A stretch of 45,654 bases of DNA from an uncultured Bacteroidales bacterium (GCA_947306225.1 CAMZFW010000003.1:1-45654), one strand, 5' to 3'; shown: positions 20,410-30,494, counted from the stretch's first letter. Notes: generated from the letters alone by a model not told the origin. Translations and numbers: made by a program.

Positions 20410-20467
20410 AAAAGGCTCTATTGGTAGTGAACTGATTTGTCATCAGCATCGAAGATGCTGAATACGC

Positions 20468-20501
20468 ATAACCCCACACAGCATTTTTGGTGTGGGGTTA
20501 T
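20468..20501 (+). terminator. Hairpin after the PepSY-like gene
   Basis: ATAACCCCACAC (20468-20479)/GTGTGGGGTTAT (20490-20501): perfect 12-bp stem, 10-nt loop. Confidence 0.6.
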
Positions 20502-20563
20502 AATTATATCAACAGCTCAACATCACGAAAGGACACATCATTGAGAAAGAAACCAAGAAGCCT

Positions 20564-21586
20564 ATGCCAAAAGTCTCGTTTGTAGTAGCTGTATATGAAG
20601 TTGCAGCTTATATAGAAAGGTGCGTCCGCAGCTTATATGGCCAAACACTGGAAGACATTGAGATTGTGTTGGTGAATGACTGTTCGCCTGACGACAGTAT
20701 TGACATTGCCTTACGAGCCTTAGAGGAGTACCCCGAAAGAAAACAACAAGTGAAGATTGTGCAGCATAGTGAAAACACGGGGACACATGTTGTGCGAAGG
20801 GACGGTGCCAAGGCTGCGACGGGAGAGTATGTCATCAACATCGATGGAGATGACTATGCGGAGGAACGTATGGCAGAAGCGATGTATGCTAAGGCAAAAG
20901 AGACGGATGCTGATATAGTGTTGTGTGGTTTTTGGCATTATCGTGATAATAATCGGTACTATTTTATGCCGGTACCTTTAAACACTTTAGGAGACTCCGA
21001 GGCTATGCGAGATGCCACGTTGAACAGAATAGGTTGGCCGAATGTATGGTGCAGAATGATGAGGAGAGAGTTATTGATGAGTGGTAAAATGATATGGCCA
21101 GTGACAAGCCATGCAGAAGATGTGATTATTACTTCGGTAGCGACATTTTATGCTAAAAAGATAGCGGGAGTGGAAGAGCCGCTTTACAACTATTATCGTT
21201 ATCCTAATTCGAAAGCTAATAAGAGAAGTGAAGAACATCGATTGAAAAGGTTTTGTGCCGTAGAGCAAAACAATCAAGTGCTATTTCGCTTTTTTGAGCA
21301 GCAAGGGGTGAGTGAAAAATATCAGTATGGGATTATTGTAAATAAGGCACGGACAAGAAATGAATTGTTTCCATTGATGAACAAATTGAAATATTGCAGA
21401 TTGTGGCGACGTACCTACCCTGAACTGAATAAAGTGATGCTCCTTGGCAATGGTGCTTTTGTTTCGACGTACAGAGAAAAGATATGGTGGCTGGCACTCG
21501 CTTTCGGCCAAGGACATAGATTTAAAAAGTACCTACTATCTAAACGGTTGCGGCCTGCACCAATATGGCTACGGGGGGTGGAATAA
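20564..21586 (+). CDS. Glycosyltransferase family 2 protein
   Basis: MPKVSFVVAVYEVAAYIERCVRSLYGQTLEDIEIVLVNDCSPDDS; IDGDDYAEERM. Confidence 0.92.
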   Translation: MPKVSFVVAVYEVAAYIERCVRSLYGQTLEDIEIVLVNDCSPDDSIDIALRALEEYPERKQQVKIVQHSENTGTHVVRRDGAKAATGEYVINIDGDDYAEERMAEAMYAKAKETDADIVLCGFWHYRDNNRYYFMPVPLNTLGDSEAMRDATLNRIGWPNVWCRMMRRELLMSGKMIWPVTSHAEDVIITSVATFYAKKIAGVEEPLYNYYRYPNSKANKRSEEHRLKRFCAVEQNNQVLFRFFEQQGVSEKYQYGIIVNKARTRNELFPLMNKLKYCRLWRRTYPELNKVMLLGNGAFVSTYREKIWWLALAFGQGHRFKKYLLSKRLRPAPIWLRGVE

Positions 21587-21627
21587 TATCGAAAGTATAA
21601 GGATTGTCCAAATTTGAGCCCTACAAC

Positions 21628-21657
21628 AAAGGGCGGCCCGCATGGACCGCCCTTTTT
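21628..21657. terminator. Bidirectional intrinsic terminator between convergent GT2 and tyrS genes
   Basis: AAAGGGCGG-N10-CCGCCCTTTTT. Confidence 0.8.
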
Positions 21658-21704
21658 AATATTTGTTGACACAGATTTGTTGTGTGGATGGAAACTTCCA
21701 ACCA

Positions 21705-22985
21705 TCAGCTCACGATATTGAGCAGGTAGTAGTTTTTCTTTCCCTTCTGCACCAGGATGCTACCGCAGGAGAGGATATTGTCGGCTGTGAGACGGCAGTC
21801 TTCACCCACCTTAATCTTGTTGACTGAAATGGAGTTCTGCTTAAGCTCACGACGGATTTCGCCCTTGGAAGCGAACATGCCCACTTCGGCAGCGAGGTCG
21901 ATGAGGCTGACACCTGCATCGAGAGTGCTGCGACTGACGGTATACTGCGGAACACCGTCGAAGACGGAGAGCAGCGTGTCGCGGTCGAGGCTATTGAGCT
22001 GCTCGGTGGTGCCCTTGCCAAAAAGGAGTTCAGAGGCAGCAACGGCAGTCTCGTAATCTTGCTCGGAGTGGACGCGGCAGGTGATGTCCTTTGCCAATGC
22101 CCGTTGGAGAACGCGACGCTCGGGAGCTTCGGAGTGCTGACGCTCGAGTTCCTCAACCTCTTCACGGCTGAAGAGGGTGAAGATGCGGATGTAGCGGGCA
22201 GTGTCGACATCGGAGCAGTTGAGCCAGAACTGGTAGAATTTGTAAGGGCTGGTCTTCGATGCATCGAGCCAAACATTGCCACCCTCGGTTTTGCCGAACT
22301 TGGTGCCGTCAGCCTTGGTGATGAGGGGACAGGTAAGTGCGAATGCCTCACCACCTTCCATGCGGCGGATAAGCTCGGTGCCGGTGGTGATGTTGCCCCA
22401 CTGGTCGGAGCCGCCCATCTGCAGACGGCAGCCCTTGGTGCGGTAAAGGGTAAGGAAGTCGAACGCCTGCAACAATTGGTAGCTGAACTCGGTGAAAGAA
22501 AGACCCGTTTCGAGACGTTTCTTGACCGAGTCTTTTGTCATCATGTAGTTGACAGTGATGTGCTTGCCCACATCGCGAATGAAGTCGAGGAAGAGGTAGT
22601 CCTTCATCCAGTCGTAGTTGTTGACTATCTCAGCCCCATTGACGGGGTTGTCGAAATCAAGGAAACGCGACAGCTGTTGACGGATACACTCGACGTTGTG
22701 CTGCACCTCTTCAGGGGTGAGGAGCTTACGTTCGGCAGCCTTGAAGGAAGGGTCGCCAATCATGCCGGTAGCGCCACCGACCAAGGCAAACGGTTTATGT
22801 CCTGCCATCTGGAGGTGCTTGAGGAGCATGATGCTAACAAGGTGCCCGATATGTAGGGAGTCGGCAGTGGGGTCGATGCCGACATAAGCGGTAGTGATTT
22901 CTTTGGAGAGATGTTCTTCAGTGCCGGGCATGATGTCGTGAATCATGCCGCGCCAGCGCAGTTCTTGAACCAGATTTTTATTCAT
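21705..22985 (-). CDS. tyrS: Tyrosyl-tRNA synthetase
   Basis: [18 protein letters not shown] (HIGH-class), [25 protein letters not shown]-terminal S4-like domain. Confidence 0.96.
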   Translation of the reverse strand: MNKNLVQELRWRGMIHDIMPGTEEHLSKEITTAYVGIDPTADSLHIGHLVSIMLLKHLQMAGHKPFALVGGATGMIGDPSFKAAERKLLTPEEVQHNVECIRQQLSRFLDFDNPVNGAEIVNNYDWMKDYLFLDFIRDVGKHITVNYMMTKDSVKKRLETGLSFTEFSYQLLQAFDFLTLYRTKGCRLQMGGSDQWGNITTGTELIRRMEGGEAFALTCPLITKADGTKFGKTEGGNVWLDASKTSPYKFYQFWLNCSDVDTARYIRIFTLFSREEVEELERQHSEAPERRVLQRALAKDITCRVHSEQDYETAVAASELLFGKGTTEQLNSLDRDTLLSVFDGVPQYTVSRSTLDAGVSLIDLAAEVGMFASKGEIRRELKQNSISVNKIKVGEDCRLTADNILSCGSILVQKGKKNYYLLNIVS

Positions 22986-23069
22986 GTTTTATTAATAAAT
23001 AGGTATGATATATAAAAAAGAGGTACTGCGTTCTTGTCGACCAGTACCTCTTTTTTCATCTATTAAGTA

Positions 23070-26000
23070 TTATCTTACAATCAATTTAGAAGTAGCCTTC
23101 TGGCCGTTAACGACGACATTGACCAGATACATGCCGCGCTGGAGCTGCTGGCAGTCGATGGTGCGGGTGTGCACGCCTTCAGCCACATGGCCCATGTTCT
23201 CGGTATAGACCACCTTGCCTGAGAGGTCGTAGATGCGCACGACGGCATTGCCGGGATGCGACACGGTCAACTCCATCGTGGCACTGCTAACAGCAGGGTT
23301 GGGGTAGAAGCGAACTGCGTTGTCGCCCACGTTGGCAATGGTGGGGATGTCGAGGTCTTCAGCATAGTCCTCGGGGTCAACAATCTCGTTGGTGTGGTCG
23401 ACGACATGGGTGCTGTCCATGAAGATACCACGGCCGTAGGTGCCGAAATACATAGCATAGGCATACTTGGTACGGGGGAACACATAAGGCACTTCGGTGA
23501 CACCGTCATGTCCGACATACTTGATGCGCGAATAGTTGTTCGTAACCTGATACATCGAGGTGACGGGAACGCCCTTGAAGGAGCCATAGGGCTGCCAACC
23601 GGCACCTTGAACGTTATCTGCACGGAACACACCTTCCTCTGTACCCAGATAAACTTCGCCAGTAGTATATTCAATCATGGCACTATAAGCGGGAGCCAAG
23701 GTTGGCAATGCAGGATAGCTGATGGTAGGATTGCTGCTGCTGGCATTATCGATGTAAACCAGATTGGGTGCATCATTACCGAAACCGTCGAAGGTGAGCA
23801 TAATGGCATCCTTGCCAGGACGTGGGTCGACAGTGATGGAGGAAATACGACGCCCGAAGTAATAGCTGTCGCTACGAGCCATTATAGTATCTGTTGTAGT
23901 GATGCGGGTGCTAATCTTATAATTGAGCATATCGCGGATTTGAGGGACTGTGGCATTATAGTTAGCCGTAGAGAGGCCATGCACACGAGCCACAAAGGAC
24001 TGTTGGAGGGTGTCGTTCTCCACAACAACGAAGGCACAGTCACCATCCTGCGACATAGCCACGTAACGCACATACATGTGGGGGGTGGTGGCACCATTCA
24101 CACCATAGATATGACTCCAGAAACGGGTTTCGTTGCTAGCATCAAACACCTTGCGGAAATCGGTCGGGAACCAGCAGTAGGAGACATTGGTATTCTGAGG
24201 CATATCGTTTTCGACAGTGACAGCCAGCATACGGCTCACATAGGGGCAGTGAACTCTCTGAACCATCTCGTCCCGGACGGTGAAGTTGTGGTCAAACACA
24301 TGCCAGAAGGGATAGGAAGCATGGGCTGGGTCAAGCACCATGATAGAGTCACCTCTCTTCACCTGCAGGCCAGTGCTGATTTCGATTCGCTGGCCATTGC
24401 GCTTAATGTAGCTGAGGGTATCAATTATGAAGTACATGCTGTCATTGGAACTGACATTGTTATCTGTCTCCCAAAGATAGATTTGACCGATGGCGGGGCC
24501 TCCAGCCACGAGGTCGGTCATAAAGAAGTTGTCGCTAGTCCAAGTCTGGGTATTAGTGTAGTTGGAGAAATCAGCGTATGCACGGCCAATTGAGCCATTG
24601 GCGGACGAAACAAAGATGGTGCGACGCGATAGTGGGGAATACTGCGTGAAACGGGAAGCAGCGACATTACCACCATTGCCTTTCCAAAGGACGTTGGCCA
24701 TGTGGTTGGTCAGCGAGCCTTCACGGTCATACCATGTGGTGGAGCGGTCGCCGCCATTGTGCTCGACACGAGCCTCGATAAACGGGCATGCATTGCTATT
24801 GGCACCACTGATAATAGAACCGTCGGGGCAGACTGCCAAACCATTAATCTGCACATTGTTCATACCACGGTTGTAATTCTCGAAGATAGCCATTGAAGGA
24901 GTAGGCGAGTAATACACGCCACCGTCGGTGACAATGAAGTAACCCTCATACATGAACGACGTTTCCTCTACCCAACGGGTGTCGGGAACAATCTGATGGA
25001 TACCAGAATGCACAAACACTCTGCTAGAATAGACGGCCGACATATAGTCACCCGAGTTCAACTGACTCTCATTAGAGGTGGAAACGGTCCACTGGAAAGG
25101 AGCATTCTCCACATAGCCCTTGCCGACCCAAATGTTGGCACCACCCAAATACACTTTGGTGGGATCGGTGGGACTGACGGCAACGGCACCGCAAGTCTTA
25201 GCTGTTGCGACACCGGTAAACGGGGTGACGGTGCTTGAAGACAGCAACTGCCAGCTGTTGGTGTTGCGGGTCAGGTACAGACCGGTCATCAAGCCGTTCC
25301 TGTTAGAGACCATAGCGTACATGTAGCTCTCATCCGACGGAGCCAATGCAAGATCGATAGCGGAGGCATTCGCGCCGAAAGCAGTGCAGCTACCCGTGAT
25401 GTCCACCACGGCAGAATTGTTAATCACATCACCAATCTTGTACAGATTGCCCTTGCTCGAGAAGAAGGCACGGTTGAACTGACGCGAGACGACAACACTA
25501 CGCACTTCGTCGTCGAAGATGCGGACAGGGGCAGCATTCCAGTCGCTCATCTGGGTGATAGTCCAACGGAAAAGTCCTTTAGGAGTTGCAACAAAGACAT
25601 AAGTCACACCCTGGGCAACCATCATGGACATGTCGTTAACAGCGGCAAAGTCGGCATCCAAGTCGGTGCCGGGGTTCGTTCTTTCGAGGAGGGTGAACGC
25701 CTGCGTATTCATATTGAAAAGGAATATGCCACGTCCCAAAGCCGCCATTTTGTTCAATTTGTTACCTTTGCCATAATAGCTCTCACCCGTTGCAACCACG
25801 ATGATGCTGTCGTTCACTTTCAACAGGTTACTGATAGGCAGCGTGAGTTCTTCGCCATTGACATAGCAAGGCACATACTCCCACACGGTATCCACATTCG
25901 ATACCAGACGAGAATAGAGGCCACCCGTGGCCGCACCAGCATACAGCAGTGTGGAATACTGGTCGGGATGGCTGGCGACGACAAGCGACGTCACACGACC

Positions 26001-26129
26001 ACCGATATTGTCGGGACCGATTTCAACAAGTTTGTTGCTTTGGTAATTTGCTTTTTGGGCCGTAGCAGTGCCTGTTAAGCAGACACAAATGCCCACAATC
26101 AAGCCGAGAAGTACTTTTCTACTTTTCAT
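23070..26129 (-). CDS. Large secreted/surface protein with T9SS sorting domain
   Basis: Signal peptide; beta-propeller-like start (VEIGPDNIGGRVTSLVVASHPD); C-terminal FYPNPAVSSATMELTVSHPG...GMYLVNVVVNGQKATSKLIVR. Confidence 0.88.
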   Translation of the reverse strand: MKSRKVLLGLIVGICVCLTGTATAQKANYQSNKLVEIGPDNIGGRVTSLVVASHPDQYSTLLYAGAATGGLYSRLVSNVDTVWEYVPCYVNGEELTLPISNLLKVNDSIIVVATGESYYGKGNKLNKMAALGRGIFLFNMNTQAFTLLERTNPGTDLDADFAAVNDMSMMVAQGVTYVFVATPKGLFRWTITQMSDWNAAPVRIFDDEVRSVVVSRQFNRAFFSSKGNLYKIGDVINNSAVVDITGSCTAFGANASAIDLALAPSDESYMYAMVSNRNGLMTGLYLTRNTNSWQLLSSSTVTPFTGVATAKTCGAVAVSPTDPTKVYLGGANIWVGKGYVENAPFQWTVSTSNESQLNSGDYMSAVYSSRVFVHSGIHQIVPDTRWVEETSFMYEGYFIVTDGGVYYSPTPSMAIFENYNRGMNNVQINGLAVCPDGSIISGANSNACPFIEARVEHNGGDRSTTWYDREGSLTNHMANVLWKGNGGNVAASRFTQYSPLSRRTIFVSSANGSIGRAYADFSNYTNTQTWTSDNFFMTDLVAGGPAIGQIYLWETDNNVSSNDSMYFIIDTLSYIKRNGQRIEISTGLQVKRGDSIMVLDPAHASYPFWHVFDHNFTVRDEMVQRVHCPYVSRMLAVTVENDMPQNTNVSYCWFPTDFRKVFDASNETRFWSHIYGVNGATTPHMYVRYVAMSQDGDCAFVVVENDTLQQSFVARVHGLSTANYNATVPQIRDMLNYKISTRITTTDTIMARSDSYYFGRRISSITVDPRPGKDAIMLTFDGFGNDAPNLVYIDNASSSNPTISYPALPTLAPAYSAMIEYTTGEVYLGTEEGVFRADNVQGAGWQPYGSFKGVPVTSMYQVTNNYSRIKYVGHDGVTEVPYVFPRTKYAYAMYFGTYGRGIFMDSTHVVDHTNEIVDPEDYAEDLDIPTIANVGDNAVRFYPNPAVSSATMELTVSHPGNAVVRIYDLSGKVVYTENMGHVAEGVHTRTIDCQQLQRGMYLVNVVVNGQKATSKLIVR

Positions 26130-26182
26130 AAGAAGTTAATATTTAATTAGATATTTAATTTTCATTATCACATTTTAATTAG

Positions 26183-26190
26183 CAAAGATA
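26183..26190 (-). promoter_or_regulatory. TATCTTTG -7 box for the 23070..26129 gene
   Basis: caaagata on the + strand upstream of ATG at 26129. Confidence 0.55.
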
Positions 26191-26327
26191 CATTTTTTTT
26201 TTGTATTATACATATTCTATGCAAAAAAAATAAAAAAACTGCTCAACAACGCCCGCCAAACCCCATATCCCGACAAAGCAACCAGCCGCATTCCCCACCC
26301 AACCAAACCACAGATTTCCTATCTTAC

Positions 26328-26429
26328 TTCCATTGCATTTCAATTGAAGTTCTATTGCAGTTGTTTTAATAAACATAAATGAACTATAAACGAACCATAA
26401 TAGAACTATAAATGAACTGAAATAGAAAA
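26328..26429. repeat. Inverted array of 11-bp phased degenerate units
   Basis: Left: TTCCATTGCAT, TTCAATTGAAG, TTCTATTGCAG (26328-26360). Right: ATAAATGAACT, ATAAACGAACC, ATAATAGAACT, ATAAATGAACT, GAAATAGAAAA (26375-26429). Confidence 0.7.
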
Positions 26430-26564
26430 TATGGATTTATAGAGACTTAGCGAAAACGTCTTTTTTTATGTTTTTCGGCACAAAAAACACGGAAAAAATA
26501 GACTCATTCTATATGAAATCTGAAGTAACTTTACATTTTTTTCTATGGAATAAAAAATATTGTG

Positions 26565-26572
26565 TAATTTTG
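26565..26572 (+). promoter_or_regulatory. TAATTTTG -7 box upstream of the structured RNA
   Basis: TAnnTTTG match immediately 5' of the first hairpin. Confidence 0.5.
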
Positions 26573-26574
26573 CA

Positions 26575-26832
26575 CTCGGTTTCGGAAGAGAGAAATCCCG
26601 AACCGAGAAAGCATTTGCTTATTCAAAGAACGTCCTTGAAGTTTGGCCACAGATAGACGTAAAAGAATGAATAATGCAGATGTCCATATAGCGTGGACTT
26701 CTGAATTGTCATCTTTTACGGGTTAGGCCAAACACCCAAGGACGTGGACGAGGAGGATTGTCCACGTTTTTATGTCCTATCGAGGGCTGGGTGTTTGGGT
26801 TAGCTGTACGTTCAAAAGCATAGCTGAACGTA
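26575..26832 (+). ncRNA. Structured leader RNA or standalone ncRNA upstream of the methylase
   Basis: Hairpin 26575-26607; long rod 26630-26745 with 9+8+9+3+4+5 bp helices; mutually exclusive 3' fold 26728-26798; hairpin TACGTTCA/TGAACGTA 26807-26832. Confidence 0.65.
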
Positions 26833-26854
26833 TAACTAATCACAAACTAACCAA

Positions 26855-27877
26855 ATGGTAACACGCACATCACGGCTGCAAGGCAGCAAAAAGAAAAGAG
26901 ACGACGAGTACTACACCCTGTTTCAAGACATAGCGGATGAGGTGAGTCATTACCTTCCTCAACTGCGAGGAAAGCGTATTTTATGTCCTTGTGACTGGGA
27001 TGAGAGTTATAATGAGGAAATTGTATACAAAGAAGAGGGCTACGTATTAGCCCGAGGTCTGTTTGGTGCAGAAGGCACAATCAAGAACATTGATATTGCC
27101 AGTACTAAAGAAAAGATAGAAAAACGGATGGATTTGGTAAAATGCCAATTCGTATACTATTTGTTGAACCAAGCTGAGGAATGGGGCATCCGTTCCATCA
27201 GTGTAAGTGGGTATAATCCACAGACGGGCGAAGGTGTGCGATTCCAAGATATTGACTACAGTTTCTATGATGTTATCATCACGAATCCCCCATTCAGCCA
27301 ATTCGATGAGTTTATTGACCTGCTCATCAAAAATGGAAAAGAATTCTTAGTGATTGGTCCTCAAACTGCACCAACTGAAAAAAGTATTATTCGTCATTTT
27401 CAAGAGGGCAACATACGGATAGGGTATCATTATCATTTGAGCGGTTTTAACCGTCCCGATGGAACAACTTTACCAAAACAACACAATACTCCACGAAGTT
27501 GTATGTGGTATACAAACATGCAGGTTGACCAACAGGATAAAGAGTTGATATTGACAGCATCCTACAAAGAAAATCCAGAGAAATATCCAAAATACGTGAA
27601 CTATGACGCCATCGAGGTTCCCACGGTTGCCGATATACCCTACGACTATTATGGGGAAATGGGAATTCCCATCACTTTTATGCAAAAGTACAATCCAAAG
27701 CAATTTGAGATTATTGGGTCAAGCATTCAACTCGGTAAGCCGATCAAGGATTGTGTGGAAAAAGATGCCATATATGAAAAGGGAGGAACCAGATTCTATT
27801 TAGCAGAAGGTGACAAACATTATCGTCGTCTTTGGGACAGAATGATTATAAAACGAAGAAAGGAGAAGGAGAACTAG
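26855..27877 (+). CDS. Adenine-specific DNA methyltransferase, EcoRI-methylase family
   Basis: DDEYYTLFQDIADEVSHYLPQLRGKRILCPCDWDES; VIITNPPFSQFDEFIDLL (NPPF motif); RSCMWYTNM. Confidence 0.88.
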   Translation: MVTRTSRLQGSKKKRDDEYYTLFQDIADEVSHYLPQLRGKRILCPCDWDESYNEEIVYKEEGYVLARGLFGAEGTIKNIDIASTKEKIEKRMDLVKCQFVYYLLNQAEEWGIRSISVSGYNPQTGEGVRFQDIDYSFYDVIITNPPFSQFDEFIDLLIKNGKEFLVIGPQTAPTEKSIIRHFQEGNIRIGYHYHLSGFNRPDGTTLPKQHNTPRSCMWYTNMQVDQQDKELILTASYKENPEKYPKYVNYDAIEVPTVADIPYDYYGEMGIPITFMQKYNPKQFEIIGSSIQLGKPIKDCVEKDAIYEKGGTRFYLAEGDKHYRRLWDRMIIKRRKEKEN

Positions 27878-27880
27878 AAT

Positions 27881-28978
27881 ATGACAGTAAAAGATCTTTA
27901 TGAAAAAGTCGTAAATGGCTTTATAATCAGCGACATTGAACTTCAACGTGCTATTGTGTATGATGCTGACAAGCAGGCCTTGGTTATCGACAGCCTCTAT
28001 AAAGGCATTCCTTTGCCAGCATTCTATCTTTGGGAGCGCGAAGACGGGAAATTAGAAGTGCTAGACGGCAAGCAGCGAATCGAGGCTATCAAGAAATTCA
28101 AGCAGGGAAATCTGAAATACGAGGGAAAAACCTGGAAGGCTTACGCCTACGACAGCGACCTTCAGGAGGTGGTAGACAATACGGAACTGACTACTATTAT
28201 CTGCAGCGGAAATGAAGAGAAAAAACGAGAGATATTCAAACGAATTAATACGCTTGGAGTCCCTCTCTCAAAATTCGAGGTGCTTAATGGTCTATACCAT
28301 GGTGAGTATATATCGGGAATAAATGACTATTTTGCACAAGACACCAATATTCGCAAAGTACTACCAAACACAGCCATTGACCGAGGCGACAACAAGTACC
28401 GATTGCTTGAATTTATTTACTATGTACGTAAGGGTGGAATCTTTCCAAAACGAAGCGAGTTGGATGACTATGTACAAGAACACAAGGACGAATCGTTTAA
28501 CGAAGAAGTCAAAAAGATAAAGCCATACATCAGTTTCATACGAGATGTGTTTGGCGATGCCTCAAAAATAGGGAACATGCTAAAGTTTAAACTGGCAGTG
28601 AAATACCTAAAAGACCGAACCATCTGGCTACAACATAAGGATGCAATATGTAAAGATTGCAATGCTTTTATAAAAAGTGAAGGGTATAAACTCTCGACCA
28701 GCAAAGAGGAAGATATCGAAGCCATGATTCTCGGTATAGTAGGCAACCTGCGAGTTGACCCAAAACGACTGTTTACCTCTGACGACAAAGCTGAGCTCAT
28801 ATCCAAACTCACCCCAGACGCACAGGGACTATATGAGTGTGAAGAATGCCATCAACACTTCGCTGTAGAAGAATTGACCGTTGACCATAAAACAGCATGG
28901 AGCAAGGGAGGCAGGACTGTACTCTCAAATGCCCGACTGACCTGTAGGGCATGTAATAGCAGAAAAGGCAACTCATAA
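27881..28978 (+). CDS. DUF262 (GmrS-like) domain protein with C-terminal HNH endonuclease
   Basis: ELQRAIVYDADKQALVIDSLYKGIPLPAFYLW...EVLDGKQRIEAI (DGQQR-type motif); C-terminal CEECHQHFAVEELTVDHKTAWSKGGRTVLSNARLTCRACNSRKG. Three nt after the methylase stop codon. Confidence 0.9.
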   Translation: MTVKDLYEKVVNGFIISDIELQRAIVYDADKQALVIDSLYKGIPLPAFYLWEREDGKLEVLDGKQRIEAIKKFKQGNLKYEGKTWKAYAYDSDLQEVVDNTELTTIICSGNEEKKREIFKRINTLGVPLSKFEVLNGLYHGEYISGINDYFAQDTNIRKVLPNTAIDRGDNKYRLLEFIYYVRKGGIFPKRSELDDYVQEHKDESFNEEVKKIKPYISFIRDVFGDASKIGNMLKFKLAVKYLKDRTIWLQHKDAICKDCNAFIKSEGYKLSTSKEEDIEAMILGIVGNLRVDPKRLFTSDDKAELISKLTPDAQGLYECEECHQHFAVEELTVDHKTAWSKGGRTVLSNARLTCRACNSRKGNS

Positions 28979-29112
28979 AACATCGAAAATTCCAATTTGT
29001 TTTCAGAAATACTCTTTGTATACTGAAAACATTTCGGGTTTATACGAAAGTTTTCTAAACTAAATTTATCTGTATATCAACTCTTTATTCTACTTATACA
29101 GTCGGAAAATAT

Positions 29113-29157
29113 GGAGTCGGACTCCCGATTTACACGGAAAATCGGGAGTACGACTCC
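29113..29157. terminator. Long GC-rich hairpin downstream of the DUF262-HNH gene
   Basis: GGAGTCGgACTCCCGATT (29113-29130)/AATCGGGAGTaCGACTCC (29140-29157): 17 of 18 positions paired, 9-nt loop. Confidence 0.55.
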
Positions 29158-29369
29158 GTAAAAACGTAAATTCAATTATTCGTATATACAAATTGAGCTG
29201 TTTTTTTCTTCCTATGCAACAATAGGGCGCATAGGATGTTTATTATTACCCATTTACCCGAGAGATTAAAAAAATATTTAATTTAGCAATAAAAAAAAAT
29301 GCTTTGCGTTATACGAAAGGCTGACTAAAAAGAAGAGCAGCCACCAATTTGTTTTTGGAAATATAAAAA

Positions 29370-30383
29370 GTGAACAATATTAATAATATGGAAGAATCTG
29401 TCAACATTCAAGAACTGAACGAACGTATTTCAAGAGAGAGCGCATTCGTAGATGCCCTCACTATGGAGCTCCGCAAAAACATCGTCGGACAGAAACACAT
29501 GATCGAGAGTCTGATGATAGGACTGCTCAGCAACGGACACATCCTGCTGGAGGGTGTCCCCGGACTTGCAAAGACACTGACCATCACCTCGCTGGCAAAC
29601 GCCATCGATGCCAAGTTCAGCCGCATCCAGTTCACGCCCGACCTGCTGCCCGCCGACCTGCTGGGCACCATGATTTATAGCCAGAAGAGCGAATCGTTCA
29701 ACGTCAAGAAAGGTCCCATCTTCTCTAACTTCATCCTTGCCGACGAAATCAACCGTGCTCCCGCCAAGGTGCAGAGTGCACTTCTTGAGGCGATGCAGGA
29801 ACGCCAAGTGACTATTGGTGAGAACACCTATAAACTGGAGGAGCCTTTCCTGGTGATGGCCACGCAGAACCCCATCGAGCAGGAAGGCACCTATCCCCTG
29901 CCCGAAGCACAGGTAGACCGTTTCATGCTTAAGGTGGTCATCAGCTATCCTCAGAAGGCTGAAGAGCGCCAGATACTGCACCAACACATGATGGGTGAAT
30001 TTGTCAAGCAACAGCCCATCCTGAAGCCTGCCGACATCATCAAGGCCCGCGACATCGTGCGCGAAGTGTATATGGACGAGAAGATTGAGAACTACATCAC
30101 CGACATTGTATTCGCCACCCGCTATCCCGAGCAGTATCAGCTTGGCAAACTGAAAGGGCTGATCAGCTACGGTGCCTCACCCCGTGGCAGCATCAACCTG
30201 GCACTGGCCTCCAAGGCATACGCCTTCATGCGCCGCCGTGGCTACGTGATTCCCGAGGATGTACGCGCCATAGCCATGGACGTGCTACGCCACCGCGTGG
30301 GTCTTACCTACGAGGCCGAAGCCGAAAATGTCACCAGCGAGGAAGTAGTGAACGAAATCCTCAATCGAGTAGACGTGCCCTAA
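29370..30383 (+). CDS. MoxR-family AAA+ ATPase of the Bat operon (paralog 2)
   Basis: GVPGLAKT, LADEINRAPAKVQSALLEAMQE, ATQNPIEQEGTYPLPEAQVDRF; directly upstream of DUF58/bat genes. Met at 29388 is an alternative start. Confidence 0.95.
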   Translation: MNNINNMEESVNIQELNERISRESAFVDALTMELRKNIVGQKHMIESLMIGLLSNGHILLEGVPGLAKTLTITSLANAIDAKFSRIQFTPDLLPADLLGTMIYSQKSESFNVKKGPIFSNFILADEINRAPAKVQSALLEAMQERQVTIGENTYKLEEPFLVMATQNPIEQEGTYPLPEAQVDRFMLKVVISYPQKAEERQILHQHMMGEFVKQQPILKPADIIKARDIVREVYMDEKIENYITDIVFATRYPEQYQLGKLKGLISYGASPRGSINLALASKAYAFMRRRGYVIPEDVRAIAMDVLRHRVGLTYEAEAENVTSEEVVNEILNRVDVP

Positions 30384-30494
30384 ACTTTTGTGATTCGTTG
30401 AATGTGTTAATGTGTTAACGTGTTAATGTGTTAGTCCTTGGCGCATCAAAAAGATTTACGAATTAACAAATTTACGAATTAACGAATTCAAAAA

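Noticed and set aside
26468-26656. 62-aa ORF upstream of the methylase
   Set aside because: Overlaps a TAnnTTTG promoter box and the structured RNA; no recognisable protein features.
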